Numbered from the stretch's first letter, positions 22,878 through 38,630 are shown. The stretch: DNA of 64,000 bases from Brachynemurus nebulosus (GCA_035578155.1 JAPWDM010000016.1:7917044-7981043); one strand, 5' to 3'. Program-made: numbers and translations. The notes: generated by a model from the letters alone, not told the origin.

Positions 22878-25506
22878 TACCTATACAATTTAATTGTCAA
22901 AAAAAAAGATTTAACTAAAACATGGACATTCAATTTGATGTTCGCGCTGCTACATTAGTAGCGCTACTATCGGTGGCTTGACTGAACTATTATCTACTGT
23001 GTATATTTGAATGAAATAGGTATAATTCTTTATTTTAATTGTTAGTAAATTTCAGTTGCATGCACAGAATAATCAGAAGCGAAGTTGCTATCTCTGCACT
23101 AGTGATATCAATGTAGACAAAAAATCCCCTCTATTTCCCACCACTATGTTGTGTAGGTACACACTGTGTGTAGTGGTGTTAGTTTGATCTTTGCAACTGT
23201 GTCAGTTGAAACACACACAATTACAAAACACGTATTGTTGGCCGGAGCAAGGTGGGGTCCAAGCTAACAATGGTCCAACAATACATAATAATGCGTTGTG
23301 CATTGAGCGACCGATACCGACTAACTAAATGCCTTAAGCGGTATCAAGCACACACTGGCACACTGCTATCCACAGTTTTCTACAAACACGCTTAGGGCTT
23401 GGTTGCATGAATACAAGCAAAATATTATATTTATGGTTAAAAGTTAAGAAAATTAAATATTTTTTTGTGATAATTTTTGTTGCTATGAATTTCGTTGATA
23501 AGGTAAAATCGAAAAAACTAGGAAAATTTAATAAATAATTAATTTTTTTCAAAATATTTTTAGGTTTACATCATTTACTGGCTGTGATCACTTGCTGTGA
23601 ACATTTCAACTGAACTGTGAATGTTATGAATTTTAAGTTTTGATTTTTAATCCTAGAAGAAGCGAAGTTGTATAATTTTAATAAGTTGCATAATTTTAAA
23701 ATTAACAATGTGTGCGAAAAAACTTTGACATTTGAATTAAAATGCATATAAAATACCTAATAGATTTTTTTATAATCACGCTAATATTATCTGAATTATA
23801 TGTGTCTGAATCTGTGTTATTATTTCAATTGAGGATTTTTCTGTGATATGAATGATTTCTAAAAATAAGAATTTATGAAATTTGTGATATTTCTGTGAAA
23901 GTGTAAATGAAATTTTTTACCCACAGGGCTTAGAAGGATAAAAAATTTTCAAAGTAAATATAAGTAAGTACCGAAATTACATAAAATTTGAACAAGATAC
24001 ATCAATCTGACACTATTTACCAGATTTAGAATAATAATCAATCAAGTGATCTTTAAATTTGAATAGATTTTCATTGAACCTGAGTTTTAAGATTGCGTAT
24101 ACAAAAATCTTTCACGTTGGAATCAATTACATATTTATATATTCTCTTCTTCATATTTGAAAAAAATGTGGAATTTCAATGATTATGATATTTTGAGATA
24201 TATTACGAAAATTTATAATCTCAAAAATTTACAATTTTCAATAGAAATAATATAAGGGGCTACAAACCAAAAGTTTCCTACTTTACTTTTGGTCGAAAAT
24301 GAGTTAGCGATGAAATGAATTCTTCAGTTTGCATTGCTAAGCAGTTTAATCAAAAGGGGTTTTACATCAAATTATAGCAAAACTGACCAGTAAGTTGTAA
24401 TAAAACTCGTCCCGTCGGATATTATTTGTATTATTTTGTACATAATTTTAATATTTTTTTTAAGAAATAATATTTTTTTTTTAAAATAATTGTTTGATTT
24501 TTTCAAAGCGAGTACGATGTCTGTTTACCAGATTCTACAAAATAATAAAAAAAAAATCATTTGTAACCGTACTATCAAAATTCATTTTATTTTGAAATTT
24601 TCAAAAAAATATCATAAAAGTTACCTCGTATATGCTTTTTCTGAGTTAATTATTGAAAAATATTCTATTTTCCGACATTTTTGAGGTAAAATGAGCATAT
24701 GTATGATTTTTATTAAACAAATTTCAGGTTTTTATAATATATTTTCGCCATAAAATATTTAATATTTTGTCAAAATTTAAAATTATTTTTGTCAAAAAAA
24801 AAAAAAAAAAAAAACTGAATGTGCAAATTTATTTACCAGTAAAATGCTGTATTTATACATATAATTATAAGGTAGTATTGCCTTTTGGATAGAAAATTAC
24901 GTAAAAATATTATTGTTTGAATATGCTTTAACGTAATTTTTATGCCATTGAAGCAAACTCTTATTAATTTTAGTAAGGTGTAAACATAATCTAAATTTTG
25001 ATCATATCACATAAAAAAAATTATCGTGATCTTTTTTCTAAAAAAAAAAAAAAAAAATGGAATAAAAATACATTATAAAAACATTTAACTGATAGAGAAA
25101 TAGAATATAGCCGAATCGTTAAATTGGATTAAAAAAATCATGAGACACTACTTATAAAGCGGTATTTTTCGAATTTAGCTCGCAAAAAATGAGACAGAAA
25201 AAAAATGCGAGTGCGAATGAAATAAAGAACGACATATTTCCAAGTTTTTCTCGAAAAGTAATTTACTTAGACCAATGGTCCAAAAACATTTTTTACTTAA
25301 TTTGGCTTTTTCTTTGGATTGGTGTAAAAAAAATTTTGAAATTTGCTTAATTCTGGCAAAAAACTCATTTTATTGACAAATAACGCCCGAAAAAACTACT
25401 TCTGGGCATCCGACGTGTCTGGCTAACGAACTCATCCAACGATTTGGAAAATCGAAATCGCACACAAAATTTCATATAAACGTTTCGTTCGAGAGTTATC
25501 GCGCGG

Positions 25507-25599
<93 letters not shown>

Positions 25600-25600
25600 G
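25507..25600. repeat. (TA)n microsatellite, about 90 bp
   Basis: The 3'-proximal array of copy a, preceded by cgttcgagagttatcgcg and ending about 119-128 bp before the element's CTAA end. Confidence 0.95.
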
Positions 25601-25718
25601 TGAATATCATTTTCGTATTCTAGGGACCTCAAAACATATTTTTGTTATGGTCCTGGGCTTAGGTCGCATCATGACACCTGATATAATAGCTGAATTTCCA
25701 GTTTTCCAAATTCGCTAA

Positions 25719-26069
25719 AAATCCAAAATTCCTAATTTGTAAATAAACAGTGACTTTAATAACATTTTTAAATAACTTAATATGTATGTATTTCATTTGT
25801 TATAAAAGTAAGTTCATTTTTTTAAATTTTTTTAAAATTGCTCTACGCCTACTTGTATTTAGAATAAAAATAATGCATTTAAAACACATTTAACAATACC
25901 ATTGAATTCCGATGTAAAAATGGGAGAAGTGGGGAGAAAAGTAATGCGGAATCCCTAAAAGGCACTAGCTGGATACTAACTCAATACACGTACAAGATTT
26001 CAGCCCTCTAGGTTTATTTGGGGAGATTTTGACCCGAACGAAACTGTTAAAAAACAAGAAAAAGATGTT
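25719..26069 (-). repeat. Composite dispersed repeat, copy c (partial)
   Basis: The reverse complement of about 12840-13390: it shares gggagaagtggggagaaaag, cagccctctaggttta, gattttgacccgaacgaaac and ccaaaattcctaattt. It is bounded by the long repeat on the left and by the Gypsy-like fragment on the right, truncating both neighbours' sequence. Confidence 0.85.
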
Positions 26070-26680
26070 TTATCATCTTCTATTACATTTTGCGGATTTG
26101 CATTTCGAATTTCCATTTTCTTTCCATGTTTAGTAATTACCACATTATCCAAATCTAGGAAACTTCTACCAATAATTAATGGATTATCTTGCGCTCAGTC
26201 TGGTACCACCCATATATCTATTTGAGCAACTATTCTGTCCACTTCGAGTTTATTATTGATCTTTCTTAATGTAAAGTATTGCCCTCGACCGAAACCGCTT
26301 ATTGAAACACGAAGAGGTTCCATTTCATTTTTGATCAAGTTCGCCTCTGATTCCCTAATGATTACGCAGTCACTTCCCAAATCCATAAATACGATAAACT
26401 CAATGTTACCCACTTTAACTTTACGACAATATTCATCACTCAAATTAATTTTTTTCTGTCCTATTTTTATTTCAGTTTCCATAATATCCGTTTGCTTGTT
26501 CGTTGGTTTTTCATGTTCCACTGCAATACACTTTTGAACTGTAACGTTAGATGATTTTGTATTTCTTTTTCTGTCTGGACAGTTGCTTGCAAAATGACCA
26601 ATATTTTCACAAACAAAACATCTGATATTTGTTGCTTTTGGATTTTTTATGTTGGCTCGTTTATCATAAATGATTTTTCA
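26070..26680 (-). pseudogene. Gypsy-like nucleocapsid knuckle and aspartic protease remnant
   Basis: Read on the minus strand, a CCHC knuckle (CFVCENIGHFASNC, about 26600-26640) is followed by a retropepsin-type segment: IEFIVFMDLGSDCVIIRE, then VSISGFGRGQYF. After an in-frame TGA at about 26196 come NPLIIGRSFLDLDNVVITKH, typical of the second half of LTR-element proteases. The active-site triplet is Asp-Leu-Gly rather than Asp-Thr/Ser-Gly. Reverse transcriptase and integrase are absent, because the sequence ends at the junction with the composite repeat at 26069. Confidence 0.75.
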
Positions 26681-26765
26681 TGTACCTCCTTACTGAAATT
26701 TCTCTTTTGATTAAATTCTCGCGGTGGTAATCGTTGTGTAAAATCTTCATACCTTTTTATCTACA

Positions 26766-27445
26766 CTAGCAGCTGTCAAACTTCTGCATTGATAGCGACC
26801 TCGCCATGTCAATACTATCCAATCCTCCAATAATATATTTAATTTTGGCCTGCTCACATATCATTATTTTGCTAGCAATGGCAGTCATACTATAGAAATA
26901 CTCTTCATATGACTCACCTTTACGTTTCTTCCTACGTGACATTTCATAATGAACATCCAATTCATCGATTAATGAAGGAAAACTACTAACTAAATCATGT
27001 TTGAATTGCTCCCATGTTAACTGAGATCCTACTATTTGAGCACAACTATCCAACCAGAGCTTCGCAGCACCTTTTAACCTTGGCAATACATTTAGCAACA
27101 ATTCCCGATGAGACCACCCGTACGCAGATCCAATCAGTTGTATTTCCTCAATCCACTGCCTAGCATTCAGAGCGTCCACCTTAGCCGGATTGAATTCAGG
27201 TAACATATCCATTTTACCATAATACGGTCGCTCCACTTGGTTTTCCCTTGATACATTGTGACTCCTCGATTCCTCAAACATGGTCCGTTCTAGATCCAGT
27301 AATTCCCTTTCTCGTTGTAATAGTTGTCTTTTCCATGTTAATAGTTCACGTTCATTCGATGTTTTCCATTACTTTGAAAAATTCCTTTACGCACATATTT
27401 TCTCATCTGTAAATCACATAAACGTAATGACCTTTGCCCTGCCAT
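26766..27445 (-). pseudogene. LTR-retrotransposon gag remnant
   Basis: The main frame (26766-27281) carries a capsid-like domain of the Retrotrans_gag type: FNPAKVDALNARQWIEEIQL, LPRLKGAAKLWLDSCAQ and a YEEYFYSM region, typical of Gypsy/Metaviridae-like elements. The same frame extends upstream of 27281 through a charged helix (RQLLQRERELLDLERTMFEE). A possible start (MAGQRSLRLCDLQMRKYVRK, ATG at 27445) is in another frame, so a frameshift is present. Gag would assemble the particle of a mobile element. It ends at a stop at 26766, before the zinc knuckle. Confidence 0.8.
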
Positions 27446-28250
27446 TTCGACTAACGTCCTTCTTCATCGATATGTCTTTAAGGCTTTATTTATAAAAGTT
27501 TATGATTTACTGAAAATATTTGAGTCAAATAGGACGAAAAAAAATGTTCACAGTATCTTAAACACCCTTTTTTTACCGTGTATAAAGTATACAGTTTATA
27601 ACCACCACACACTATTTGTACTGTCCGTCTCTTTTGCTTTTTGTACGTATACTCCAGTTACCATAATACGTAATAAGCTGACCACCGTTGATCTTGCGAA
27701 TCACCAATCTGCAACTGATGCACACACAATACTGATGCAGTACAAAAATTTCTTTTTTATTTAATGGCCTCGTCAGTCTGTACACTTTTCACGAACTCAG
27801 TGTTCATGCACACAATAAACAATTGTACAACTTGCTTTGTCGTTTTATTTTCTTAATATTTTATATTTCCGTACATCTTCTCATCAAAATTCAGTCCAAT
27901 TTTCACCACACTTATCGTCCATAGTAAATCACTTTTACATCAGTTTGAATTTTGGTGAGTATCCCACTTCTAAAGATATTGTAACATACTGAATGTTATT
28001 TGATGGCCTATTACACATAAAATGAAATTTTAACTTGTCAGGAATACACTTTACAAAATTAAAATATTTTAATTAGTATTCAGTAACATTTATTATTATT
28101 TTTGATTATTTTATTCCACATTTATTATATTAAATAATTAAGATTTATTATATTAAATACTATCATTTTTAATTGTCCTATGTTGACTGACTTCCTTTTT
28201 TTTTACAAAACAATCTACGATTCCAATAATCAAATTACATATATTTTAAC
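27446..28250 (-). other. Possible leader/5' LTR region of the Gypsy-like element
   Basis: Lies directly upstream of gag on the minus strand. A TGTTACAATATC word at about 27985 (minus strand) could be an LTR start. I could not find a second LTR, a clear primer-binding site or a TATA/poly-A pair, so this is positional inference only. No other gene is visible. Confidence 0.25.
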
Positions 28251-28318
28251 AGATGGCAATAACCTACTTGTTATTAAAAAATATAAATAAAATTCATGTT
28301 TTTAAAATTATTTTCCGT

Positions 28319-28567
<249 letters not shown>

Positions 28568-28576
28568 AAAATAAAA

Positions 28577-28953
28577 TACCCTTGTCGCAGCATCTGCATA
28601 ACATAGCGAATTTCCGATCATAAAAGTTACTTTTTCTCGAAAACCCGCTTACCTAGAATAATGGTTCAAAATGTATCTTCTGTGATTTTCTTGGTTTTTT
28701 ACCACAATGTAAAATAAATTGGAAAAACTTTTAAATTTTGGCAAATTTTTTGCAAAAAACTCATCTTTTTGAGGTTTTTGGAATCGAACGTGTCTGACTG
28801 GAGAACTCATACAAGATTTTTGGACTTCCAACGTTTTATTGTTTTATTATATTTGCATCCCAAACTAGTATCTATCCTATAAATATAACAAGTTTCATCC
28901 CAAAATGAATTTCTCGGAAATATAGGCACTTAAATTTTCGAAATTTCTAAATT
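28577..28953 (+). mobile_element. HINE-like bridging copy
   Basis: Starts with the family 5' end TACCCTTGTCGCAGCATCTG and TAGCGAATTTCC. It then continues with sequence related to the 3' part of the long repeat (ctttttctcgaaaa, ggcaaaaaactcatc, gaacgtgtctgactgg), not with the 120-bp satellite. A degenerate end (tttcgaaatttctaa) may lie near 28953. This copy links the TACCCC 5' end to the long-repeat body. Confidence 0.6.
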
Positions 28954-29059
28954 AATTTAAATTAGAGTTAGTCTCCAGAAATTTTGTATTATGGTAAATT
29001 TAATTTAATAAATGACAAGTATATAAGTATAGTAATTATAAAGCATTCGCATAGGACAA

Positions 29060-29670
29060 TAGTTTTAAGTATACATGCACATAAGCAAAATAATTTTTGT
29101 ATTTTCCTGAAGGAAGGAAATATTTTCCCGTAATAAAAAGTATCCTAAATGTTGACGCAGGTAATAAGTTATCACTACACCAGATTTCATAAAAATCCGT
29201 TCAATAGTTTTCGCGTAATATGTGCACATGCTCAAAAAGTTTTTTTATTTTCCCGTGGGAATGAGCCACTTTCCCGACATAAAAAGTATCTGAGATGCTG
29301 ACTCAAGTAATAAGTTATCACCACACCAAATTGCATCAAAGTCCGTTCAATAGTTTTTGCGTACTGTATGCACATGCTCAACATGGTTTTTCCATTTTCC
29401 CGTGGGAATGAGACATTTTCTCGAAGTAGAAAGTATCTTAGATGTTGATCCGGGTAATAAGTTGTCAGCACACCAAATTTCATTAAAATCCATCCAGTAG
29501 TTTTTATGTGATGCGTGAACCGACAAACAGACAGACAGACAGACAGAGAGACAAAAATTTTAAAAATCGCTGTTTTGATATCTACATCGATAACTATTTA
29601 CAGTATCTGCACAATTTTTAAAAAATATTCCCTATACAGAAACGGTCTCGTTACATTTGTATTATATGTA
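29060..29670 (+). repeat. LINE-type 3' tail with tandem 145-bp units
   Basis: Three units with the words attttcccgtgggaatgag, agtatctnagatgttgac, aataagttatcac and aatttcatnaaaatccgttc lie about 145 bp apart. A (GACA)n-type tract (cagacagacagacagacaga), caaaaattttaaaaatcg and attatatgtatagatta follow. This order is typical of RTE-like LINE or SINE 3' regions in arthropods. No RT sequence is attached. Similar ends occur at 36020-36184 and 43760-44033. Confidence 0.65.
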
Positions 29671-29719
29671 TAGATTACCTATTAATGGCTCTTTATTTAA
29701 AATATTAATTTTTTTTTCA

Positions 29720-32658
<2,939 letters not shown>

Positions 32659-32681
32659 AATAATTAGTAAGTGTCCGGGTC

Positions 32682-33366
32682 TATACCCTAAATCGGTCTT
32701 GACCCGGACATTTACTTAAATAATGTAATGACATGCAAACTAATCTCTCACGTCGGGGTTAGGACAGTGTTTTATGTCGTCTGATGTCTTTGAACCTGTC
32801 AAAGGCTACAAAATATTTGTGGGAAGGGAGAGGGTTCAATGCATAGTATACCTCTCTATGAAATAAACATGCGATATGACACTAGAAGGAGACACAAACC
32901 GCGTAATTCTGGCGTGAATATAACGTATTGATAGTGGAAGTTACAGCCAGTGCGAATCGCGGCCATAGTGTAATAAACTGATGTGTCTGTGTCTAAACAG
33001 ATATATGTATATAGCATGTATTTTTTTATATATACATCGAATATAACTTCAAACATCATTAAATGATGCGCGATAAAATTCTGAACACATACATATCAAA
33101 ACTAAAACAATATGACAATTATGACGAAAATTACATGTCTAAGTTAGACACACATTTTATTTCTTTGAAAAACTGGAGGATAGTGATTCTGTAAAATGAT
33201 ATAGTAAAAATTGAAATCCGTCGTTTTATTGGTACAGCTGTTTAGAGGATGTTTTTCTCTCTCTAATGACGTCAAGCACAAATGTTTATTGTTGCAGGTT
33301 AATGTAGAAATTATTTACTTTGAAGATTGGTGCAAAGTGTCCGGGTCTAGACGGTTTTACGGTATA
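32682..33366. mobile_element. 685-bp element with TATACCGTAAAACCG ends
   Basis: The left end (TATACCCTAAATCGGTCTTG then ACCCGGACA) and right end (inverted CCGTCTAGACCCGGACAC with TATACCG) match over about 30 bp. The outermost TA could be a target duplication. Directly to the left, gtgtccgggtctatacc looks like another element end abutting head to head. The interior has no coding frame. A solo end is at 19677-19712. Confidence 0.7.
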
Positions 33367-33369
33367 GAA

Positions 33370-34430
33370 AAGTGTTTGTTAACAGTAGTTTTGTTAAAAT
33401 GGCGCCAAATAAAAATAACTATTAAATTGTATTTTAATATCTAATTATTAATTTAAAAAAAAATATTTAAATGAAAATATAATAGAGAAAACACCGTTCT
33501 TCAACAGGTTCCTTTTTGACATATAAAATAATATTTATTAACCAAATTATTAACGGTAAATGATTTTCAAAATTTCATACGATTACCCTATGCAAAATTT
33601 TCATAACTCCATAAGAAGATTCATTTACAATAATATATTTTTAAATTAGGAAAAACAGCTAATCGCCATAAAATTTTCATGTTGCACATGTGATTACTAA
33701 ACAGGAAATTCATTTATAACACTTTCTTCTGTTAAATTTAATTTTTTCATAATACTTTTTCAAATGCACTTTTTCTTTTTATATCATTTGCATAGTCAAA
33801 TGATTTTGTGCCCCACAAACACCCATTTTTATGGTACAATTGGATTAAACTTAGAAGTTTCTCTTCGGAGAACCGAATTTTTCTTATAAATTCCGCCATT
33901 TTTAATGCAATAAAATGTTACTGCTATCGCTAAAGTAGAATAAATAGTAGTTATAACAGTAACTCTCATATCAGTCAACTGTGATAGCAGTAAGTATGTT
34001 TCAAACAAAAAATTACCTAACAGTATAGCCATGCCTACTAAATTGTTACTGTGATAGCAGTAAATTGTCTTGTGAAACTCGCGCTTTAAATCGAATTCAT
34101 TTCAAATAACCTAACCATGTTTTCTTATGTAAATTCAATAGTAACAGTGATCAACCCAAATCATATTATTGCAAAATTTATATTTCCGCCGCCCGCCAGT
34201 TTTTGTATTTAAAGTTTCAAGTATCCACCGAAAATATGGGTGTTGTAAACACGCGCGGCGGAATAACTATATAGAGAGAAATAACGCCGTCGGACGGTAG
34301 ATATTGTATATTGATAGCGTTAATTCCGCCGTTGCATATAAACTTAATGTATAAAATTCAATAAATAACCTTGTGACATTAGATTTTAAGCGGTGGCATA
34401 TTGCATTTAATTTACATACAATACACTCCC
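33370..34430. other. Intergenic; repeat with TACTGCTATCACAGTAAC-like motifs
   Basis: No gene is recognised. The motif tgtgatagcagtaa occurs at about 33980 and 34055, and a relative near 19600. 34185-34340 is locally GC-rich with three TTCCGCCG-type words, two of them inverted (ttccgccgcccgcc, gcgcggcggaata). It could be a small fold-back element. Confidence 0.45.
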
Positions 34431-34850
34431 GGTTATCCAAGTCTCCACATTATTTTTAGCCCTTTTGAGGTCCCCAAGTCCTAGGAGAAATTTTGACCGC
34501 ATATTCATTTTTCCCAGATCTCAACTGTATTTGAGCAAAGCTTGCGAGTATCTATCCAATCGTTTATTTTGGACGCTTTTTGGGTTTCTCAAATCCTGGC
34601 GTACCTGGGAGAAAGTTTTAACTTCATGTTGATTTTTTCCAAATTTCAGTATTATTTAAACAATTTGATAAAAATCAGTTAAGTTGTTTATTTTGGAATT
34701 TGACATCCTGGGACCCTAGGGATTCATTTTAATCTAACAAATCTCAATAATATTTTAACAAATTTTGTCAAGATTCGTCCAGCCCTTTAGACGTGTTTTG
34801 GGGCTTTAGGGATCTACGGAACAATTTTAACTTCTGTACTATAGCCTGTA
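34430..34850. repeat. Diverged relative of the 120-bp satellite
   Basis: Three to four units of about 115-120 bp carry cgtttattttggacgctttt, cctaggagaaattttgacc and ttttgtcaagattcgtcc-type words in the same order as the 120-bp family (gtttatttttgacactttt, ttttcaaaatcggtc). Sequence identity is low, so the relation is inferred from period and word order. Confidence 0.55.
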
Positions 34851-34856
34851 TTAGAA

Positions 34857-35213
34857 CAGGGCTCGCTCCAAGGGCGGGCAACCCGGGCATTTGCCCGGGG
34901 CGGCAAATTTTAAGGGCGATAATTTTGTAAATTTTGTAAAAAAGGGTGGCAATTTACAAGTGACGAGTACAAAAAAAGAGATTTGCCCGGGGCGGAAAAT
35001 TGAAAGGTCGGTAATCTTGTAAAAAAGGGGCGGCATTTTACAGCTGACGAGCAAAAAGAAAAAAAAAGGTCGCCGGTATAAAAGACAAGAGAAGAGGGCG
35101 CAATTTTTATACCTACCGACCAACAAAAAGAAATAAAAAAGATCACTTATTTTGTACAGGAGCGGAATTATTCCCTTTTGCCCGAGGCGGCGTGAACGCT
35201 AGAGCGAGCCCTG
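34857..35213. mobile_element. hAT-like MITE (357 bp)
   Basis: Terminal inverted repeats CAGGGCTCGCTC and GAGCGAGCCCTG start with the CAGGG typical of hAT elements. The flanks attagaac and actagaac form an imperfect 8-bp target duplication if one base of the end is shared. The GC-rich interior has two tandem blocks of about 105 bp, each beginning ttgcccggggcgg and containing acgagnacaaaaag-type words, and a third, inverted-looking ttgcccgaggcggcg at the right. Non-coding. Confidence 0.8.
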
Positions 35214-37440
35214 ACTAGAACTATCATCTATCCAGTTGGTAGTTCTCGAGATTAGCGCAGTCGAACATATCAACATATAAACAAAGTAACAAAGTAACAA
35301 ATTTTACTTCGTTATTATATTTGCATGATTAAAAGTACCTTGCCGACTGCAGACACAAAATGTAACTGAATAACATCTAACCCGGCTCACATTGAAATTA
35401 CAAAGCATATAGGTACTATGAAAAACAAATAACTTGTCTCACTATATAGTTAGTGTCGTAATATAATTAGTAATAGGTAGATATATAAAAATAAAGGACA
35501 CTAATTTTCTAAAGATGTTTTGAGTGATAATTAATTTTCCATCATTATATATGACGATGATTAAGACATTATCTATACGAAATATGGTTGTACATTTATG
35601 ATTATAACAAACAAAATTAATATTACTTACAATTATTTGTTAATTTATTAATTAAAATGGTGGTAGTTGGCACATTGACAGTGTACATGTGTTTCTAATT
35701 TCATTAGGACACGATCATAAATTATATACAGAAATAAAATTCAAGTTTTCATCGTACAACTGTTATTAATAGTCTGAATATATAGGAGTTTAGAAAGTAA
35801 AATATTTGATTTCTTACGAACATATATAACAATAATAAGTACCTAGGAGTTACTTCTTTGAATGATTAGGTATTCCACATTTTGAAATTTTGTAGTTATA
35901 TTCTTATATTGTTGATTTCGTTGAATTTGCTCATATGAAATTTTAGTGGCATTAGTAGTTTGCTAGCGGAATGCTATTTTAAGCTTGAAACGGATTTTGA
36001 AATTTAGAGTTCATTTCAAATGGATAGACAGACAGACGGACAGACAGACAGACAAAATTTTTAAAAATCGTTGTTTTGGACTTTTGGTATCTACATCAAT
36101 AACTATTTATAGTATCAGTACAATTTTCAAAAAATATTCCATGTACAGAAATGGTCTCGTTACAATTTTATTATATATATAGATTACTATTTAAAAACAA
36201 ATCAAAGTTTTGCTTTTTAGACTCTAAATTTAATGATAATAAAATTATTGATCAGTGGTTATTTTCCAGTTACCTATACGCTAATCAAAATTTAAAGAAT
36301 CATACATATTAATTTAATTATAATACACCGTGCCGCGATACTGTTGGAATTACTGAAAGAAAAAGTTATGATTTCGTTTCTTTTTTATAGCGATTTCACT
36401 GTTAGAATTAGATCCATTTTTTATGTAGGTATCTGTATTTAAAAAAAAGAAAATATTTTTGTTTTTTTGAAAAAGAACGTATTTTATGGCAAGCTACCTA
36501 TTTAATAAGGGCGTTATTGACGTAAAAGTTTGGAAACAGTGGCATTAGTTATGCATGTATTGAATAATCTGTAAATTCTTATACTCGTATCCGTTATTTT
36601 AGATAGTTCCATGTAATATCCACTCAACGTCTTTTCAATTATCTAACGAAAAACTCCCTAATAAATATTTGTGGTATCTATACATAATATGAACATTTAA
36701 ATTTATGTTTGTATCCACATTTATTGATAACAAGAAACATATTTTACTAAATAACATTTTTCTGTAGCTCAGTATTTCCATAAAAATTAGTTGCTTTCAT
36801 TTCCTTTAACAATCAATACAATATTGTATGTACGATCATAAAAAATAACTATCTTTTGAACGAAAATCAACAGAAAAACCGAACATTTTTTTCTAATCAA
36901 TTACGTACTTGTCACCTATTATCATATAATATTTTCTAATAAAAATCGATTATATTAAAGAAAAACAGAAAATTCTGTTCTCTTTTTTGTTTTGTCTTAT
37001 TGTAATGTATTAAATTACGAGACTCAAACGGGATGATTGATTCACCAGCAGATTTGTTAAGACACAACAGACATATTGACCACACATGTGCAAGTGTTTG
37101 TTTATCACTGTGTAGCCAAGATACATTTATAATTCAATTTATATGTAGCTGTTGTTCCACAGATTAATTTTATTTTAATCAGATAGTACCAGAACTATTG
37201 AACATTTCATTCAAAAAGTTTTCCGTCGATTAAAATTTTGAATTAATTTAAACTACAGTGACTTTATGGTATACTTGATAACAGTGTGACTATGTTAAGT
37301 CTAATTTTTGATTGGTTGACGCAATTAACATGTCCACTATATTGTTTACTGAGTTACTATGGTTATTCATTTAAAATTTGGCCTGCTTAAGGCGGATTTG
37401 CTCCCAGTGGTCACAACATTATTATTAAGTATATATTATA
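35214..37440. other. AT-rich intergenic with a LINE-type 3' tail at 36020-36184
   Basis: No gene is recognised. 36020-36184 carries gacagacagacggacagaca, caaaatttttaaaaatcg, tggtctcgttac and attatatatatagatta, a relative of 29515-29668. Apart from this tail the sequence shows nothing I can name. Confidence 0.55.
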
Positions 37441-37445
37441 AAACT

Positions 37446-37930
37446 AGCTGCGACCCGCGGTTTCACTCGCATAAAATTATCTAAAGTATAGGTAAAATTT
37501 ATAAGTCAGTTCAATTATATATTCCAAAATTCTGTGCAAAATCAATTATTTATAGCACTTCACCCTGCTTGCCCAATGACTTCAAAATAACTTTCTTCAC
37601 GGGAAATTACCGTGTTACACGAGGCGAGAAAAGTACAGAAGTTAACTATCCTAGAAGCAATAGAAATAAATAAACATAACTTCGATCACCTTTTAATATT
37701 ATAATTTATTTAAATCTTTAAAATTGTATTTGGCTGTAATATTGTCTTTTTGTCAATTTCAATTTCAATCTTTTGTCACATGTTTGTTTGTCTTTTGTCA
37801 CATGTAATGTAATCTTGTTTTTCTTTATTTTCGGATTCTCCCACTACCCCCGCCCTTTCACTTCCATATCACATACCACTCCCCCTTCATAGAGTATAGG
37901 TAAATAAAATTAGTATTATAAGGCATGTAT
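37446..37930 (+). repeat. Dispersed repeat starting CTAGCTGCGACCCGCGG
   Basis: The opening ctagctgcgacccgcggttt followed by cactcgc is a motif of widespread insect retroposed repeats. An inverted relative (gtgaaaccgcgggtaaatgctagta) lies at about 55947. The right boundary near 37900 is uncertain. No coding sequence is seen. Confidence 0.5.
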
Positions 37931-38630
37931 CGAATGTAATTTTTATTCTGTTTGAAAATGAACTAACGGTTTGAAACAGTATTGTCACAGTTTCAAAAAT
38001 AAGGGTGGTTTCAAAAATATGGAATACCATAAAATAACGCTTAAATCTATTAACACTTTCAGTCCCATGGCTTCGGCATCCGAAACCAAACAAAATATCC
38101 TCAGAGGCCGACCGCGATCAATATTTAGAATAATAAACAAAATACATACTTAAAAATATTTATAAAAAAGATTTTATGTTATTCTAATAAAAATAATTTA
38201 TTACTATGTACCGGACACTTTTCATTTTTGTACATATAAATTACATAACATGTTTTATTATCAAAATATCTAGGCTGCATCTTTTCTTTACAAATAATAT
38301 TTATATCCACATATGTATGTATGTGTGTATTGTATGTTTGTATGTACACATATATGTATATGTATTTTATCAAAATAATAATAACTATGTACTCATATTT
38401 GGACCTGTCTAACACATACATGTTGAATCATTTAGTGTTCTGTGGAATCATTTTATGTACTTGTTTACATAAAATTTGTTGAAAAATATTGTCGGCTTCC
38501 GGGGAAGTTTACTGTGAAAGTGCTCGGGCTTCATAGTGTTAATATCTTCATATTTTATTAGCATAAATAATTACCGCACCGTAAGAACTTAGTATAGGTA
38601 CCATTACCAGCAGTATTAGAATTGTTTCTA
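37931..38630. other. AT-rich intergenic sequence
   Basis: Contains a degenerate TATG/TGTATG-rich stretch (38310-38370). The short open frames (for example 37971-38153) show no recognisable protein. Confidence 0.5.

Larger units (their letters stand above)
21414..25718 (+). mobile_element. Long non-coding dispersed repeat, copy a (interrupted)
   Basis: Colinear with 29720-32658 along most of its length and with 42235-43755 in its 3' part. Shared landmarks are gccccctgttcta near the start, ggtaaaatcgaaaaaact, aagttttgatttttaa, acataattttaatatt, attacgtaaaaatattattg, tatagccgaatcgttaaatt and acttctgggcatccgacg. It ends with a (TA)n array, then a hairpin and TTCGCTAA at 25718. It is interrupted at 21482-22877 by another transposon. 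It has no protein-coding capacity. I infer a Helentron-associated type because the 3' end is shared with the TACCCCTGTCG elements; the true 5' end is uncertain. Confidence 0.65.
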
